Positions 6,276 to 6,633 of a DNA stretch of 6,633 nt are shown in pieces. This DNA is from Aquifex aeolicus. Lineage in GTDB: Bacteria; Aquificota; Aquificia; Aquificales; Aquificaceae. The position numbers and the translations under genes were made by a program. Below the pieces are notes generated by a model that was given only the letters and a program-made list of their open reading frames with translations, was not told where the DNA came from and did no database searches. Positions within the stretch are counted from its first letter, which is position 1; each line of letters opens with the position of its first letter. Location: positions 1-6,633 of the forward strand of contig DQVZ01000025.1 in the NCBI GenBank assembly GCA_015661465.1. The letters run 5' to 3'.

Positions 6276-6633
6276 TTAGCTCCCTCTCCAGAAATTCGTA
6301 GGATTTTAAACTTGGAAAGTTTTCAATCCTTATTTCTTCAAACGCTTTTCCTCTATATATCTCTTCACCTTTCAAGGTAATTCTTATACCTTTTCCAATA
6401 ATTTCAGCAGGGAGGTATAAGATTAGTGTGTTTTCTTCAATTGCTCCTATCCAGTTTTTGCCTTTGAGATATGCTTTCGTTTGTGCTGCAAATCGCACTT
6501 CCTCGTAGGGTTTTAGTACTTCGTAAACGCTTTGAGGGAATGGAATTACCTTTCTTTCTTGTTTTTCTTCCTCAGCTTTAATTTGGTCATATATTATGCT
6601 TGAAAGATTTAAATCCTTAAACCTTTCTGCGAC
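6253..6633 (-). CDS. Unrecognised protein, C-terminal 126 residues; candidate protease partner (CalpT-like position)
   Basis: The reading frame is open from the right edge to the TAA at 6255-6253, so this is the 3' end of a longer gene. A GTG at 6498 could be read as a start, but the frame stays open for 45 codons upstream and the GTG has no clear ribosome binding site, so it is most likely an internal Val. I do not recognise the family. The visible part starts with a highly charged stretch (residues 17-28 counted from the edge, rich in Glu, Lys and Gln) and a proline-containing linker (IPFP at 30-33). It then continues as a probable beta-rich domain (about 55-108, with WIGAI, LILYLP, GIRITL and EIRIEN strands) and a short C-terminal helix. 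No membrane segment, zinc motif or catalytic signature is visible. Its place directly before, and overlapping, a CalpL-like protease makes it a candidate for the CalpT-type substrate/anti-sigma partner; this is inference from context only. Confidence 0.7.
   Translation of the reverse strand, partial: VAERFKDLNLSSIIYDQIKAEEEKQERKVIPFPQSVYEVLKPYEEVRFAAQTKAYLKGKNWIGAIEENTLILYLPAEIIGKGIRITLKGEEIYRGKAFEEIRIENFPSLKSYEFLERELNVELLQN
6280..6289 (-). promoter_or_regulatory. Ribosome binding site for the Lon-SAVED gene
   Basis: GGAGAGGGAG lies 4 bases before the ATG at 6275-6273, inside the coding end of the upstream gene. The overlap of 23 bases and this internal site suggest coupled translation of the two products. 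Confidence 0.65.

Noticed and set aside
6496..6498. GTG as the true start of the gene at the right edge
   Set aside because: The frame stays open for 45 further codons to the window edge, with no clear Shine-Dalgarno sequence before the GTG, so the gene most likely starts outside the window.
1..6633. CRISPR array, transposon ends, tRNA or terminator hairpins
   Set aside because: No regularly spaced direct repeats, inverted terminal repeats, tRNA-like folds or hairpin-plus-T-run sites were noticed; the window is almost entirely coding.

Overview
All supportable genes lie on the minus strand and read leftward as one tightly packed operon. The window is the upstream part of a type III-B (Cmr) CRISPR-Cas locus with an attached signalling effector. 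In transcription order, from the right edge to the left, it holds: the 3' end of an unrecognised gene (6633-6253), a Lon-protease/SAVED fusion of the CalpL type (6275-4821), cas6 (4843-4097), cmr1 (4072-2912), cmr2/cas10 (2922-1054), cmr3 (1057-59), and the first codons of another gene (32-1) that is probably the next Cmr subunit. No CRISPR array, RNA gene, insertion sequence, promoter or terminator is visible, so the operon promoter and the rest of the locus lie outside the window.

The organism looks like a thermophilic bacterium, most plausibly in or near the Aquificota. The proteins are rich in Lys, Glu, Ile and Phe. Arginine is mostly coded by AGA/AGG, ATA is common for Ile, the DNA is AT-rich, and every start has a strong GGAGG-type ribosome binding site. 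CalpL was described in Sulfurihydrogenibium (Aquificota), which fits, but the taxonomic call is an inference and no species is claimed.

The genes suggest an RNA-triggered signalling defence. Cas6 belongs to the family that cuts precursor crRNA. Cmr1, Cmr2 and Cmr3 are subunits of the complex that carries the crRNA and senses target RNA. Cmr2 keeps the GGDD cyclase motif but has no N-terminal HD nuclease domain, so it appears built to make cyclic oligoadenylate rather than to cut DNA. The Lon-SAVED protein would be the receiver: its C-terminal SAVED domain (a visible internal duplication) would bind the cyclic oligoadenylate and switch on the N-terminal Ser139/Lys178 protease. In the known CalpL system the protease cuts an anti-sigma-like partner, CalpT, and releases the sigma factor CalpS. 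The truncated gene just upstream, which overlaps the protease gene by 23 bp, is a candidate for that substrate, but only by position and general appearance.

The points most worth a second look are the substrate candidate at the right edge, the absence of a membrane anchor in the CalpL-like protein, and a Cas6 that lacks the usual catalytic histidine.
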